Assembly (NCBI GenBank): GCA_036583965.1 | Contig: JAZBQD010000034.1 | Span: 10,356,040 to 10,420,039, forward strand | DNA: 64,000 bases | DNA from: Prunella strophiata | Taxonomy: Eukaryota > Chordata > Aves > Passeriformes > Prunellidae | Direction of reading: 5' to 3' | Part shown: piece by piece, positions 1-14,000 of the stretch | Layout of the letters: every line of letters begins with the position of its first letter | Position numbering within the stretch: position 1 is the first letter of the stretch | Translations under genes and position numbers: made by a program | Notes under the pieces: model-generated | Databases searched by the model: none | What the model was told of the DNA's origin: nothing | The model's input: only the letters and a program-made list of their open reading frames with translations

Positions 1-3000
1 CCTTGCACTGCCGTAATTTGAAAGGAGATTTCAGAAAGGCTTTAAGTGATATTAAAAAGACCACCATGAGGCACTGCCAAATCCTTGTGTCACTCCCCTT
101 GCCAGGGGCCACCTGGAGCATCTGTGCCAGTAGCAGAAGGTGCTGGAGAGTCCCAGCTTAGAGACCTGCAGCAGAGCATTGCTGGAGACTGGGGCTGGAA
201 TTTCTTCTCCCTCCTCTTGGTATATTTTGCTGTTTGGCTCCCAGAGGCAAGGTCTACCTCTTCCGTGATGATGATGATGCTTCCCATTATGTTCAGACTA
301 ATTTATGGCCAGGGCAGGGAGTTGTGGTGGCAGGCTTAGGCAGTGGGCTTGCTGTCCCAGCTAATGCCTTTGTGCCTAGAGCTGTTTTGATATATTCTCT
401 TGCTTTCATTGTGATTACTAATGCCCCATCTCTTTTTTCACTGCTCCAAGCCTACAATTTAAGAGAAATTCTGCCTGAAATTTAAGAGAAGATGATGAAA
501 GAGGAGGGATTCTTTTCTCTCCACTTGTCCATTTGTTTCTTGGCTTTATGTGAGGTTTTTCTTCTTTCTTTCTTTCCTGTTGTACTAAGATTTGCAGGTG
601 GTTTCTCATCCTGGTCCTCCTCCTTTGATCCTCCTCCAAAATAAAAAAAATAATAACTCCCCTTCCCCTCAAAGACTTGCTTTTTAAAATGCTGATTTGT
701 AATCCAGTCATAAGAACTTAATCTATTAGTAAGGTTCACGAACTGAGATTTCGCAACCTATTTTATTTATCTATTTTATTATACCTGCCAAGATTTTAAT
801 CTTGAGATATTTTCCTTTGCTCCTGAATTTTGAAATAACTGCTGTCATGGCCAAATCACATATACCAGTGCTGACATCCACTCTGTCCAGATTACTTGCC
901 CTGCACAGAATGTACTCTGGTGTTTGGTGTCATTCTCCATTGTGACGTTGCTCTGTGCAATGGAAGTTTCCTTGCAAACTGCACCAGGTTCTGGAACTGG
1001 ATCAACCAAAGCTGAAGATGAGCCTGGCTTTTATAAGAGAGCATCTGAAGGATAATATTTACCACTTTCTTTAATTTTTAACTTCTCTGTGTAGCTTAGC
1101 TTACTGTGATGGAACTTCAGTGGAAGCTACTCATGTTGGGAAAGGCTTGTGAACAGGTTGGAAGTGGTATCTGGACTAATGGTAGGCTGCAGATATGGAT
1201 AAATCCATCTTGGATTTGGGGTTTGATTTGTTTTTAGAACTTAAGTTACAGTTTCTTTTGTATGCCTACACTTTTCCACTGCAATTGAATACATCTTTTA
1301 TTGGTCTGCTTTGAACAAGGTAAATCTGGATAAAGTTAAAATAGTAAGAACGTTGGTCAGATTATATTCCTAGTATTTCCAAAAATGATTTCCTTCCCCA
1401 TAGGGAATTGATGCAAAGTGCCCTATGAAAAGAGTCTCAATTATTTAAGGACCTCAATGAACTTAATGTAAATTAAAGATTTTTAAGGGCATGGAGTGGA
1501 AGAAATCTCCTGAGCTGCCATGTGCCTTCTGCTGCTGGTGCGGGTGCCGCGCACGTGCGAGGTTGTCCCTTTCTCATCTCCATTTCACAAACCAGCAATC
1601 TGTGGCAATTACACAGATGGGTCAGTGGCAGGGCTAGCACAAAGCCAGGGTTTTGTCTTGCAGTTACACTACGCTGCCCTCTAAACAGAATGTTCACCAA
1701 GAGTAGAAGTCTCCATAGCAGTTCTGCCAGTTTCTACGATCACTGTGTGTTATGACCGTGAAGATTACAAATAGCGTGGGACAATGCCAATAAATTTTTA
1801 CTGTAGATTTCTGAAGCAAATTGAATAATTCAACAGAATTATTGGGATACATATATTAAACAGTTTTATTTTGAAAATGGTCTTTGGTGTTTTACAATGG
1901 AGATATTGGAAGGTACAACTCATTGCTGTGCACTGATGGGAACAGGCACTAACTGTTGTGATCACTGAAATTGTTACATGAACACAAGGAGCCTAAGGGT
2001 CCATTTTACAATCTGGTGTCTGTTTAGGAAGCTGGTTGAACTAGAGGATAGAGTTCTGTCTCGTAGACATGTAGCCACAAGTCATTATGAGCTTCCTGCT
2101 AATTCAGAAACTGCAGAAACCGAATCGTGCTGCTCCCACTGCAGTGTTGATTTTGCAGCCACTGTGCATTGCAGGAGTCTAAGAGAAAGAGAAGTTTCCC
2201 TACATGTAGCTCATTGTTAGGAAAATAGTAAAGAATAAATATCTAAAGGCAAAGGAATTGTTGACACACATCATGGAAAGCTGCAGATAATGAAAGTGAA
2301 CATGCAGTAGTAGTGACTGCCTGGTGGCCTTTCCATCCAAGAGGGTACTTCTTAGGAGGCTGCCTTATAGGCTGGGGATAATTACTAAGTTTAAGTGCAA
2401 AAGAGGGAGGATATGTGAATCTTTTGGTCATTACTAGAGCTTTTGGAAAACAGCTGAAAATGGTGAAAAATTTTTGCAATGCATTTAGTAAGTAATTTTT
2501 CTGGTCAGCTTCTTTTTTCAGCTAGCTTACCAGCAAATGCTCTTTTAACAGCAATCCAGACTATTGTTAGAGTTCCTGTAGGATTCTCACCCTAATTTGT
2601 GGCTTCAAGTGGATTGCTAACCTCTCAGAAAAACACTTGAGTAGCATGGATCAGGCCACAGGAATTTCCTTAGTCTCCAAAGGTATGAATGTTGACATTG
2701 GATCTGATTTTAGGAAGTGTGAAGCACTCCAAAATCCCAAAGATGTTAATAGAAAAAATATGGAACAAAATTCTCTTTCTGCTAGAGGTGCATGGAGCTG
2801 ATTGGCAATGGGACTGGGAAGCACAGGGCAGGATTTTCAGTTCAAATCTTAAAATACCTGTGAATAAGATGGAAGTGGTACTGAGGGATGAAAATGTTTG
2901 GTGTAGTCAGCAGGTAGAAAGATATGAGGAGAATTAAAAACTCTGCAGGGTGTCTGCCCTTTTCTTTGTGGAAGGGTTATACAGCTAATTTTACAGAGTG

Positions 3001-4246
3001 GTTTGAAACTGTTGTGGTTTCATTCATCAGTACTAGAGATGATGTGGGGAAAAGGAGTCAGAATTGTTGGCCCTTATAAGCACAGGAAAAAAAAGTCTTC
3101 TCAATATGAAGATGTTTATTGATATAAAAGTGTTTCTGAAGTGCATGTGTCAGAATCATGATGTGTAGTGTAACTGCTAATGCATACATATAAATACTAT
3201 AGTGAGCATAAACTAGTGGCATAAATTCTAGGGCACTTAACAATGAATTATCCCAGTGACCTAAATAATTTTCTGTCAGAATGTTTTTTCCCTTTTACAT
3301 TTTCAAATTGTCTGTAGTAAATCTTCCATGTGTTTCACTGAGATTTATTCTTAAATCCTCACACTATTTACCCCTTAAGGTTGAAAGCTTGAATTTAAGA
3401 TAAGCAGCTGTAGAAAAATGTGTTTCCCTTCCAGACAAGCAAACTACTTCTAACACTTACCTGACTTTACAGGGAAGGATGTGGGAGACATGAGGCTTTG
3501 CCATTTGTGTTCCATTAAACATATACACTTAGTGCTATAAACAGGATGTTTTATGTTGCTCTCACTGCTTGCAATTGTTGTGACTTGGCAGGTGTGTTTG
3601 ATGGAGTCCTTGGAGCTGCAGCCTTGTCAGCAAGCACGTGTGAAAAATAACTGATTGGAATTGCAATACAAATAGAGATTGTGAAATGAACTCATTGTGG
3701 TATGCTGGAATTACTGGCCTATAATTAAATATTCTATTAAAATACTCACTTTACGTGGGGTAGCAGGGGTCACAGACAGGGACAAATTTCATGTGCATAA
3801 AATATTCCATTACTCAAGCAAAGAATTAAGGAATAAGAACTATTCTTAAACAGTCATTATTTGGTTGCAAAACAAAGGGGAATATTAAGATTTATCTGCT
3901 TTCCTGACAAGCGTGAAATTCACTAATCCCTTTGAAGAACTCAAAAACCTGCCATATCACTGCTTTGTGAACACAGTTTATAGATATCATAACTGCTAGC
4001 AGTTATTTTTGCCGAGAATTTGGGCAGAACCTGCTCTGGAAGAGGTCCTGCATGTCAAAGTACAAATACTTATGTGGCTTTATGATTTCTTCTGTAACCT
4101 TTGATCCAGACAGCTCATGGGCTGAGCACCAAGGCTTCTGCTCTCATTTTCTGAGTTTAAATCCTCCTGGGGATGTGTTGCAGTAAAGCCAATTTAAAGC
4201 ATTCTGGCTCAATCCTGCTGTTCCACCCCCAAATGCAGAATAATGT

Positions 4247-4275
4247 AAAAAAAAAAAAAATATATATATATATAT
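4247..4275 (+). repeat. Simple repeat A14(TA)n
   Basis: Fourteen A residues are followed directly by about seven TA units (4261-4275). This is a low-complexity tract with no sign of an adjoining retroposon body that I recognise. Confidence 0.95.
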
Positions 4276-6762
4276 TTGTAGTTTTTCACATTCTCTTTTT
4301 GTCTCTTGATGCTGAGCATACCTTTTTGGCTGTACTAAGTTGTTGTTTACAAGTTGTGGTTGCTTTTTTGTTTATTTATTTTTAAAAGCCCACTGTATGA
4401 ATATGAACACATAAGTTTAAAGACAGGGACTGAAACTTGATCCTGTGGGACTTTGGATAAAGCCAGGAGAGTGAATTTACAGTTGCTTACAATAAAAAGA
4501 CAACAGATTTCAAAAACTTCAATAATTGATTTTGGGTCTGGGAGTCTATTAGATTCCTTCTGTACCATATCCTGGTCCCACTGGGAGCTGGAGGAGCAAG
4601 CACTCTGGTTGATTCTCAGTTCCTCAAAGGGCTGCTGTAATTTGAATAATCAGTAAGTGCTGTAGAAGTCCTTCAGTGTGATCTCCAGTGTCTGCTCCCA
4701 CCATGGCTCTGGGATCAACCCTGCAGGCAGAGCCCTTCCAGTGGGAGCTTCTCCCTGACACAGCGATCGGTCAAATGTCCCAGAGCTCTGCTTCTCAAGA
4801 GCCCATCAATGGACAGTGGCACTTCTCAGCCTGACAGCAAATATTTAGAAGTGTCAGGATTTTCTCCTAAGTTCTCATTTGTTTGCTGTGGATGGACAAA
4901 ACATCCCACCATAATGTGTGGTTTAAATAATTACTAAGGTAGAGAAAACCATCTGCTTTTGAGTAAGTTTTGGTTTTTGAGTAAGGGTTTTGGTTGCTTT
5001 CAGGATCTGGAGTTTGGGGATTTATGATTCTGATCTGTCATGTTTTAAGCCTAAGATTTCCTTGTAAAATTTTGAGCAATAGTGGTGTGTTAACCTGACT
5101 TAAGAGTGGAATGGCTTCATGCTTGGATATATCTCATAAAAGACCACTAAGTTAGGCTCTGTGTCTAGGATTGTGTGGTTTTGTGAATGCAGTGGAAGTG
5201 TCTTTTTGCTCTCTGCAGTCCATCATCCATTGGGATCTGCAATACATTTTGAAGAGGGTCACAATAGCACTAAACCCACCAAGCCTATAAGTAGGAAGAG
5301 AATTTCTGCCTCATCTGATGTCCTGTTTCCCTAGAAATTGTTAGATATATGCATTGGAAAATACATTGATAATAATGGTAAAACAAAAATTAATAACCAC
5401 TTCAGCTTTCACCAAACACTAAAATAAGTATTCTGTGCTTTCCGCAGTCCTTGCTCATTGGAATTGATTTTCTGCTGGAGCGTGCCTGCTGTGCAGCACT
5501 GGAATGAATTCCTGTAGTTTTACAAATTGGCTAGATTAGAAGGTCCAGCTTTACATGTCAGGAGTGGTTGTCAGATTCTCCAGATAAATGGGGTACTGCT
5601 TGTCTCAGGATTTTGGCTGGTTCTTAAGGCATGAGTGTATGGGGTTTTGGGGCTTTTTTCTTTCTTTCTTTTACTTTCAGACTTTCATGGAAATTTCTAG
5701 AAACTGTCAGGGATCACAAGTGGTAGCTGGACACTCAGAGGCCTGGAATGCTTTGGCTGCAGCTTGTGCAGCTACTAAGAGCTTGCAGGTGATGAGATGT
5801 TGAGACTCACACCAAAGCAAGAACTCGTAGGAGTGTCAGTGCTGACTTTTCTGGAAGATGGATGGGAGAACTCTTCCTCTTGTACCATCAGAAGGGCACA
5901 CCACAAGGTCTTAATGAAATAACATTCCTGTCCTTATTCCCTCCTACCCAGTAACCTCATGAATATGACATTCTCCTTCAGAAGGACCAGAAAAGCTTAA
6001 AAGTTGTAAAATTGTAGAGCAGACTTCCCTTTCCAAATACCAGTTTTCCCTTGGCATCCCATGGAAACACTTCCATGTGAACTCTGGGCTCTGGGAATGG
6101 ATGGAGAGAGATGGTTGCAGCCTGTGGTTCCCTCATGGGATTTCTGGAGTCTGAGCTGCCTCAGAAATAAGCATCCTTTGTTTTTGTCTTGAGTTGTCTT
6201 CTGCCAATTCAGTGTAGCTACAAAAGAGAGACAACTAAAATAAACAACGTGGGAGCAACTTAATGTGGTCTGTATTAAAAAATAGAAAGGGGAAAATAGA
6301 AAAGAAATAATTTGTTGTCTCACAGCTGGAATATTTCCTCAGAGAGCTCCCTGGAAACTTCTGAGGGGATTTTCCAGTAGTGTTTGGGGATGTGTTCAGA
6401 CATGGCTGGAAATCAGAGATTGAATGTAGGGCTGAGGGAAGCATGTCAGTGCTCTTGGAAGTACCAACAGGCTTAGAGTTGGCCAAGGCCACAAACAAAA
6501 GGGATGGGTAGGATCAGGTCCCAGAGCTGGGCACAAAATGTAGCTAGGGAGCCTCCACTGATCGTGCCTAGGACAATTGTAGAACAGTTTTATAATCTTC
6601 AATGTTTGACGCTCTGTATCTTCAAACTCCCCATTTTTCTCATTTGCTGTAAATAAGTTTTGTACATGCCAAGATTGTCAGATAAATGCTTGCTTGTTCC
6701 AGCACAACATGTATTTATCTGACTTCTAAGCCATTTTGTTCAAATGAGGGCACATTCATGGA

Positions 6763-6832
6763 ATGAATCATAGAATGGTTTGGGTTGGAAGGGACCTTAG
6801 AGATCATCTAGTTCCAACCCCCTGCCATGGCA
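6763..6832 (-). repeat. CR1 LINE 3'-end fragment
   Basis: The segment reads TCATAGAATGGTTTGGGTTG, followed by GAAGGGACCTTAGAGATCAT and GTTCCAACCCCCTGCCATGG. This is the well-known avian CR1 3' end in reverse orientation: the sense strand ends in CATTCTATGATTC-type octamers. Only about 70 bp remain, which is typical of 5'-truncated CR1 copies. It is close to the consensus I remember, so it is relatively young for this window. Confidence 0.92.
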
Positions 6833-8118
6833 AGGACAATTGCCATTTATATTTATACTTACAAACATTGCCATTTATATTCTCAAATTGAGAAGATGAT
6901 TGGGAAATCTGACTCAAATATAACTCAGTCCATGATTAAGTTTTCAGGACAGAGAATGTTCTTCATAATATGTGTAAAATGATCTCTATGTTTTCAGTGT
7001 TGTATAAAACCTGCTAATAATAATTCAGAGAGCTTTTGAAAAGAAGTTCTGAATCAAGTGTAAACAAACTGTAAGTGAATACCAATTTCCTGGAGCACCT
7101 TTTACCATTTTTAGGTTTCCATCTTATGTAAAGGCTTAAAATATGCAACGATTTCATATAAACAGACATAAATACATGGAAGTTGGATACAAACTGCAAC
7201 ATGAATTTCGAGTATGTGAGTATTATTTTGTAACTTAGTGTGTTGTGCAGAATGAAAAAGATGTTTCTGTTGTACTCTGAACTGTGGAAAGCAGCAGAGT
7301 GAAGCTCTGACCTGCTAAATACAACCTGGAGTCTTTCTGAACTCAATTTAGGTCTGTGGCCCTCGAGTCAAAGGTGTGATTGCAGCTTGTGTAGACCACA
7401 TGCAGTTGCTGAGACAGCAAGAGCTTGAAGGAGAGGCTACAACCACTCCAAAACAACCTGTAACTGCAGCCTCCCTCATCTCAAAAAGACTGATGAGCCT
7501 GAGCTGAACTTCATGGTGAAATGAATACCCAAGGAACCTGTTTTAAACTGGCATGAGCTGCAGGCATGGCGTTAGGAAACAGACGGATGATCCGTAGAGA
7601 GGTAGAGGGAGGTTCAATGCGCTAAATCCAATTGCTCAGAAAATGAGATTTGGTGAAAAATCCCCAGATTTGTTGTTTAATTTCCCATCATATTTGGGTT
7701 TATATCTGCCACCTCCCCTGAGCTTTTAAGATTTTGTTAAAGTTCAAACGTTTCTCTGCAACCACAACAGTTCGAGCTGTTTTGTTTTAAATGCAGGGAG
7801 AGAATCGCAGGGAGTTATGTTCCTGCCAGAGCAGGCTTTAAAAGAAACCCCTGCTGGTATCATAACAACAGTGATAAAATTGTGAAATGAGTTCTTTCCT
7901 CTAAGCATGAATTGCTTGAACTTTACAGTGGTAGAAAACAGACTTCACTGGGATAGCAGAAGCTGTGGTTGTGTAAGGATAAGCCACTAATTTTGTTGTC
8001 TGTCACTTTTCATCACCAATAGTGTTCTGTCACCTTGAATTATAACTTGCAAATCTTATATTCAGATCGGAGCTTAACCTTGAATTGAGACTAAACCTTT
8101 AGATGGAACCTCAGTGAT

Positions 8119-8805
8119 AAGTTTGCAGGAGGTGTGATGTGTAATACCAAAATAATGTCAAACAAAGCTATAGAATATGGTACTATTACAGAACAGAGAA
8201 TATAGAGAAGAACAGCCAGTGAATTGCAGTGGTTATATGTAGCATTTCCACAAAACTCTTCCTCATCTGAGTCTCTGGAGGACCAGATTGTTTTTATGGC
8301 ACTGTGGGAATCAAACAAAGCTGTTCCTGGGCCCTGAGAGTGGAACAGGGACTGTGATGGACCTGTCTCCAAGGGCAGTTTAAACACTGTTGCAAAGAAC
8401 AGAACAATTCCAGGGGAGGGGAGATGGAAAGTGATACTGAGATATCAAGATCTGTAAAATCATGAGTGAGCAGGAGAAGGTCCTGTGTCTCTTCCTATGT
8501 AACAACTAAGAGACATCAATTAAAACTTAGAGAAAGCAGTTTCAGACAAGCACAAGGACACCAGCTCAGCACAATAAAGCCATGAAACAATTTGCTGAGT
8601 AATACTGTGGATGGTAAAGTATTGCAAGAGTTCAAAAAATCATCAGAGATTCACAGAAGGAGAATTGATTAAGGGCTGGGAAGTATCCATTCATCAGCAC
8701 TGCTGCAGGAAATCCCAGACTAGCACTTTGCTGGAAGTAGCAGGTATATTCTGGAGAAATCACTGCTGGCTTGCAAGTTTGCAGGAGGCATGATGTTTAA
8801 TACCA
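8119..8805 (+). repeat. Pair of 31-bp direct repeats about 656 bp apart
   Basis: AAGTTTGCAGGAGG starts both copies (8119-8149 and 8775-8805) and TAATACCA ends both. Between the copies I count three differences in 31 positions. The sequence between them is not recognisable as a transposon, and the repeats have no terminal TG/CA as an LTR would. They could be two fragments of an unlisted repeat or an old local duplication. Confidence 0.6.
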
Positions 8806-10559
8806 CTTAGTCTTACTTACTTTCTTAGGAAGGAGTTACAGGACACCTTTGGAAACAGGATATTGAGCTTTTAATTTGTAGTCTCAAAGTACTGAGAATA
8901 TTTATTCTTATTGCAACTGGGGACCCTTGGGGCTTCACAGGCAATCAGTAGGCTCACAAACACTGCTATCATATCTTTATCATCCTCTGTTTAGACAGAA
9001 AAACTCTGTCCTGGCCCACTGAGGACAGACATTTGCTGTTATGCATCATGTATTATGAAAAAAACCCTCACATTTCTCCACAATTCCATCAGCACATCTC
9101 ATTATTGCAGTTAGGAGTGGCTTGGAGCTTTGCTGTTAATTCAGCTCTCATAACTTTCCTATATTATATTTTCCAAATATCCCATCAGTCTCCATGTATT
9201 AAATTCTCAGTTTCTTATTATGATACTTCTCCCATCTTCTGTTAGTTGGCATCAAAGCTTTTCAGACACTGGAGAAAATGTTTTCTTTTTCTAACTCACC
9301 ATTTGCCTTAGCACTATGGGGTTTGTGTTCGTTGTGATATTTTTAAGATATTTTCTTGGCATAATGACTGATTTGCAAGAAGTTGAGAAGATTCAAAAAA
9401 GCCCAAGATGGGAAATTAAATTTGATTTAATTTCTTGGCAATGTGAAAATTCATTTCCCCAGTCTTTCCACTCAACAGGGCAAAATTTCAGTCTGCTTCC
9501 CAAGCTATCAACATTCTTGGGTCTTTCAGTGGCTGCAAATCCATTTCTCACGATCCATGTTATTGGGACAGGGTGAGAAGTGACCATGTAGGCTGCTCCA
9601 TCCCATGCTTTTATTGCTGCCCTGACTAATGGGTGTTCAGAGACCCCATGCTAATGGGATGTTTTGCTTATTCATAAAATTTCATCAATGCCAATTTCTG
9701 AAGGAATGTCTTGGTCTACGTGCAGCGTTGAACCCAGAGGCAGGAATTTGGCAGGCCTCATAATAAGTCTGAGTATTGAGAATTGTTATGTCTTCCTCAC
9801 CAATATGTCTAAATAATGGTTCATAATTAACTCTGGCAATCTCTCTTGTCCAAGCAAAATTCATCATTTTGTAATTCTCTGGGGCTTTTGCCAGCTTTCC
9901 CACGAGGAGTGTTTGGACTGTGTGTGAAGAGGTTGCAAGGCCAGCTGAAACAGCCAGCAGATGATTCTTCCAATTAGTGTGGAACAAGTGTGATGCCCAC
10001 CCTTGCTGGGAGTGTGCCTTTCCCACCCTGGCAGTGGGGCAATCATCAGTCCCTCTTTGTAGTAGATAGCACTTGGCCTCAGTGGAAAACAAAGCCATCA
10101 GGCTCTTCAGAGCTTACTGGTTTATTATGGCACACATAGGGGCTTGAAAATGCAGTGGAGGTGGATTTGAATATTCCCCTTGAGGAAAACAGATGCATTT
10201 TCCAACATGGTAAGAATTGCTTTCCATCTTTCTTACCATCTTGTGGTCACCCTGTAGACTATTTGACATCTGTAGAGGACTTTTATTCTAACCCTTATGT
10301 TGGGAATGAAGTGGGTAAGATCACTCACCATTCTTCAGGCATTGAATTTCAGGACATTGGCCTCAGACAGAGAAGATAGTGCGTGTTTCTTTGGAGGGCT
10401 CACAGCAGCCATGCATGTCCATCTGGTCTGCATTTTTACCAGCTTGCTCTTGCAAAACAAAGTTACCACATGTCTTTAGAAGGATAGACTGAGAAAAAGA
10501 TCTTAGAGTTTCTATCTCCATTCCCAGAAATCACCATTACAGGAAAATGCTGGACTCAA

Positions 10560-11000
10560 GTGCTGACTTGGGATGGAAAATCCCATGCGCACTTGGGCCA
10601 CGTGCAAAGGATTTGTGAGTCACATGGAATTTACACGTCACTTGCTGAACTCAAAGCTTGGAAAGCACTGATCTTCTATTAATTTATGTAAACAGGAAGC
10701 TGTGTTTGGCCATTTGGATGTTCTTAAGCTGCACACTTTACCCTTTTAAAATGTTAGATTTCCCTAGAGAATAGCAATGTCCCGTCAGCATGCCAGTCTT
10801 GCTTTGTATTTCATACCTGTACATTGACTCTGCCTGCATGCCTAATTCCCCTGCCTAGGTTTGTATTATTTTATCTTCCAATTGGAAAACTACGTACATC
10901 TGTAAAAACAGAGTGTAATATATGGCAGTGGTCTGCGACTGTATTCATTTGAATTAATGTCCCTTAAAGTGCAAAGGCTGCAGAATTCATGCATTGCAGG
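10560..11000. promoter_or_regulatory. Candidate conserved non-coding element
   Basis: A repeat-free patch with a CACGTG E-box (10599-10604), an AP-1 site TGAGTCA (10616-10622) and a CRE half site ACGTCA (10635-10640) within 42 bp. AT-rich homeodomain-like cores follow. It resembles an enhancer in composition only; no conservation data are available. Confidence 0.25.
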
Positions 11001-14000
11001 ATGGCAGAACTCTGTGCATTTAAAGACAACAAATCCTCTTTTTATAAAGGCTGGATTATAACTTGTTCCAGGTTCATTTAATTTTGGTGGTGCAACGAGA
11101 GGAATAGTGGTGGCAAAAACTTAGATCATCAGTCTGAATTCACAGACTGTACAATCTTGTTTTTGTTGCCTTTCTACCAACAGGAATTCTCTGTGTTCAC
11201 ATTCTTGATCCTTCTTTTCTTCCTTGAGGAAACACAGCTGTGGAGCAGGAGCCATGATTGTATTGCACTTTAGAGGAGGGCAGGGGGAATTGGGTTGCAC
11301 TGGATGTAAATGTGATTGTGTTGTTTGTGCCTGTCAGGAATAAGTGTTTTATCATATCAGTTTCCATCTGTTTTCCCATTTATCAGGTTTTTCTGCCTTG
11401 AAAATGGCCAAAGCCAAAGGTCCCAGCCACAAGTACATGAAGATTAATAGCAGGTGTAAACTTATCCCACTCTGAAACTGTGAGTGGTTGCTTATTTTGC
11501 CAAAAATATGATGACTTATTTATTTGGTGTAATAGACTTAAGCTTTAACAATGCTTGAGGATGGTTTATTTGAAGAACACAAAAATTTGGTCAAAACTCC
11601 CTAAAATTGTGAAGTTACTGGGACTTAGCTAGAGCATCTCAAGTCTCTGCCAGAATGGTCTTGTCTGGCAGTGAATGTCTGTAGATGCTGAATGTTCGTC
11701 TGGATTAACTTAACTAGGATTAAGTTATGACAAACAAATTCCTCTTTCAGATGAGCATAATCCCCAGCACTTAGTGGACTTTAATTTATGTGCATCAACT
11801 TTGTGAAACTAGTTGATTAATTTACTTCTGCTTTTTCTGCTTATCTTTCTGGCTTTGGAGCATGATGCCTCTTTATCTAGTAGGGAACCTGCAAAGTTAG
11901 GATTTCTTTCCAAACTGCTTCAAGCACCTTAAACATGTCTCAAATGCAGATTTCATCATCCACATTTTCCCCTTTCACGTTTTGAGATCTGCTTTCCTTG
12001 TTGGTGCCCACAATCCTGTTTTTAAATCAGTTGCAGCAACATCTACATACTGGAGTGTCCTCTTTCCAAGTAATCTGGCTTACAAAAAATACTGGCCCAG
12101 ATGTCACTGATGACTGAGAATGGGGTCACCTCAGCCCCTCACCTCTCTTCTCCTTGATCACAAGTGAGAGGCTCCTCTGGGTTCCAAGCCTTCCCCACCT
12201 GCTCCTTCAGGTAGTGCAAAACTCATTGCCAGAGAGGAGATCAGAACTTTGTCTCTCATCTGTGGAGTCCCCATGGAAACTCATTTTCTAATAATGATGT
12301 AAGTTGACTCCTACTTAGAGATGGTCTTTCCCTTTATCTCTACACAAAAATATGCCACAGAGTGTGTTAATGTCCACAGTAGGTGTGTGTCAGAGAGAAC
12401 AGTGGCAGTGGAGAGTATTGACCTGAAATTGTGGTTACAGGGCTGATGCACACCATGAGCAGAAGAATGTGATACACATATGGGACCCAGTATGTAGTTT
12501 CCATTTACATGGTAATTTTCTTCTTTTTAGATCTATGTTTTTCTCCCCTCCTTTTGCTTTCTATCACTAACTTTTAAAATTCTTGGAAGAAGGGACAAAC
12601 CATTTTCTTTGGAGCCAACAGCAACACCATGGGGTTTTTCTTTTGGTTTTGGCAGTCTGCTAGCACTTTGGATTTTGATTTCCTTTACCTACTAGATATG
12701 TTGAAATATGTAGATATTAAAATAGCACAAAATGTATTTTGTCTGCTTCTGTTCATCTTTAAAACAATGTGCAGCTGTTGAACTGCACATGAGTGTTCCC
12801 TTGCTGTGGGTCATACTTGATGGATATGTTATTGCTGTGCCAGGCAGTGATCTCTGAGAATAGTGAGGTGGGCTTGGTTCTCTCTCATTTAAAGACATAA
12901 GATTAATAAGAAATAATTCCAGGTATGTATGTGGTGAGAAAGAAACTTTGAATTATGTTCTTGGCATGATCAATTTCCATCACCTTATATTTCCTGTGAT
13001 ATAAATTTCTTGTTTCTAAAAATTCACTGGTGGCAGCTGCTTAACAAACTGTTTGTGACATTTCAGTTGAAACCCTGTTCTCCTCCTTGCCACTTCACCC
13101 TTTTCTTTTGGACCTTTATGCCATTTACTGCAGGTTCTGCTTTCTCTCCCCTTCTGCCTTTGTCATATCTTTCTCTTTCCTTTCTTCCCTCTATTGTTTT
13201 AAGTTGTGGGTCATCCCATTCCATCTTCCTTCCTGCTCACAGCAAATAGAGGATTTATCTGAAGGTGTTTTTCATCTGCAGGTCATCTGACATTCCAAGG
13301 AAAATGTTTTCTGGGGTTTTAGGCTGGTACAGAGCAGACATGAGAGGTCACTGTCCAGCATTTTGAGTTATCAGATTACTCCTCCAGCACCTTAGTCATG
13401 TTCCTTGGATGCAAAGAGGAGGCTGTGGCTGCACAGGGTCAGGGTGGTGGTGTAGCAGAGGGAACACAGCTGTACATCCATTAGGGTTAGCTGGAAATTT
13501 TTAGTCCATTTTCCCTCTGAAAAGAACACTTTCACTCACCCTCTCAAGCCCTAAATTTGCTCAGAAACATCTATATAAGATTTAGATTTTCCTTCAAAAA
13601 TGAGAAGCAGCAACCATATTGGGATTTCTGGAGAATTCAGACACTGCAAATGAGAGCAGAGAATTTGAGAACATAGTTTATTTAATGCTGACATTTTTCT
13701 CAGAAAGGGAATGGGGACACCCTTTATAGCCTTTCAAAGAGCCACTGCCTCTGCTGACCTCTGTTTCTCCATCCCCTGTGCATAGCAGCACCAGCACAGC
13801 AATGCCACAAGACCCTCCTCAGTGAGCACAGGCTTCCCCCCATCAAAGGAACCTGGAGGAACAGAATTTGCTCTGAAGTGCATCACTACCTGTCCTGGCT
13901 GCTCTTGTTTATTGTCCTATAATGCAGAATTGTGATTATTTTCCTGCTTTTCCAGTACTTCCATGTTTACTTGAGCTGCCAACAAAACACTGACAATTTG

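Noticed and set aside
9685..10098. 137-codon minus-strand open frame, considered as a retroviral or gene-copy remnant
   Set aside because: No polymerase, capsid or other known motif is visible, and there are no terminal repeats or target duplications.
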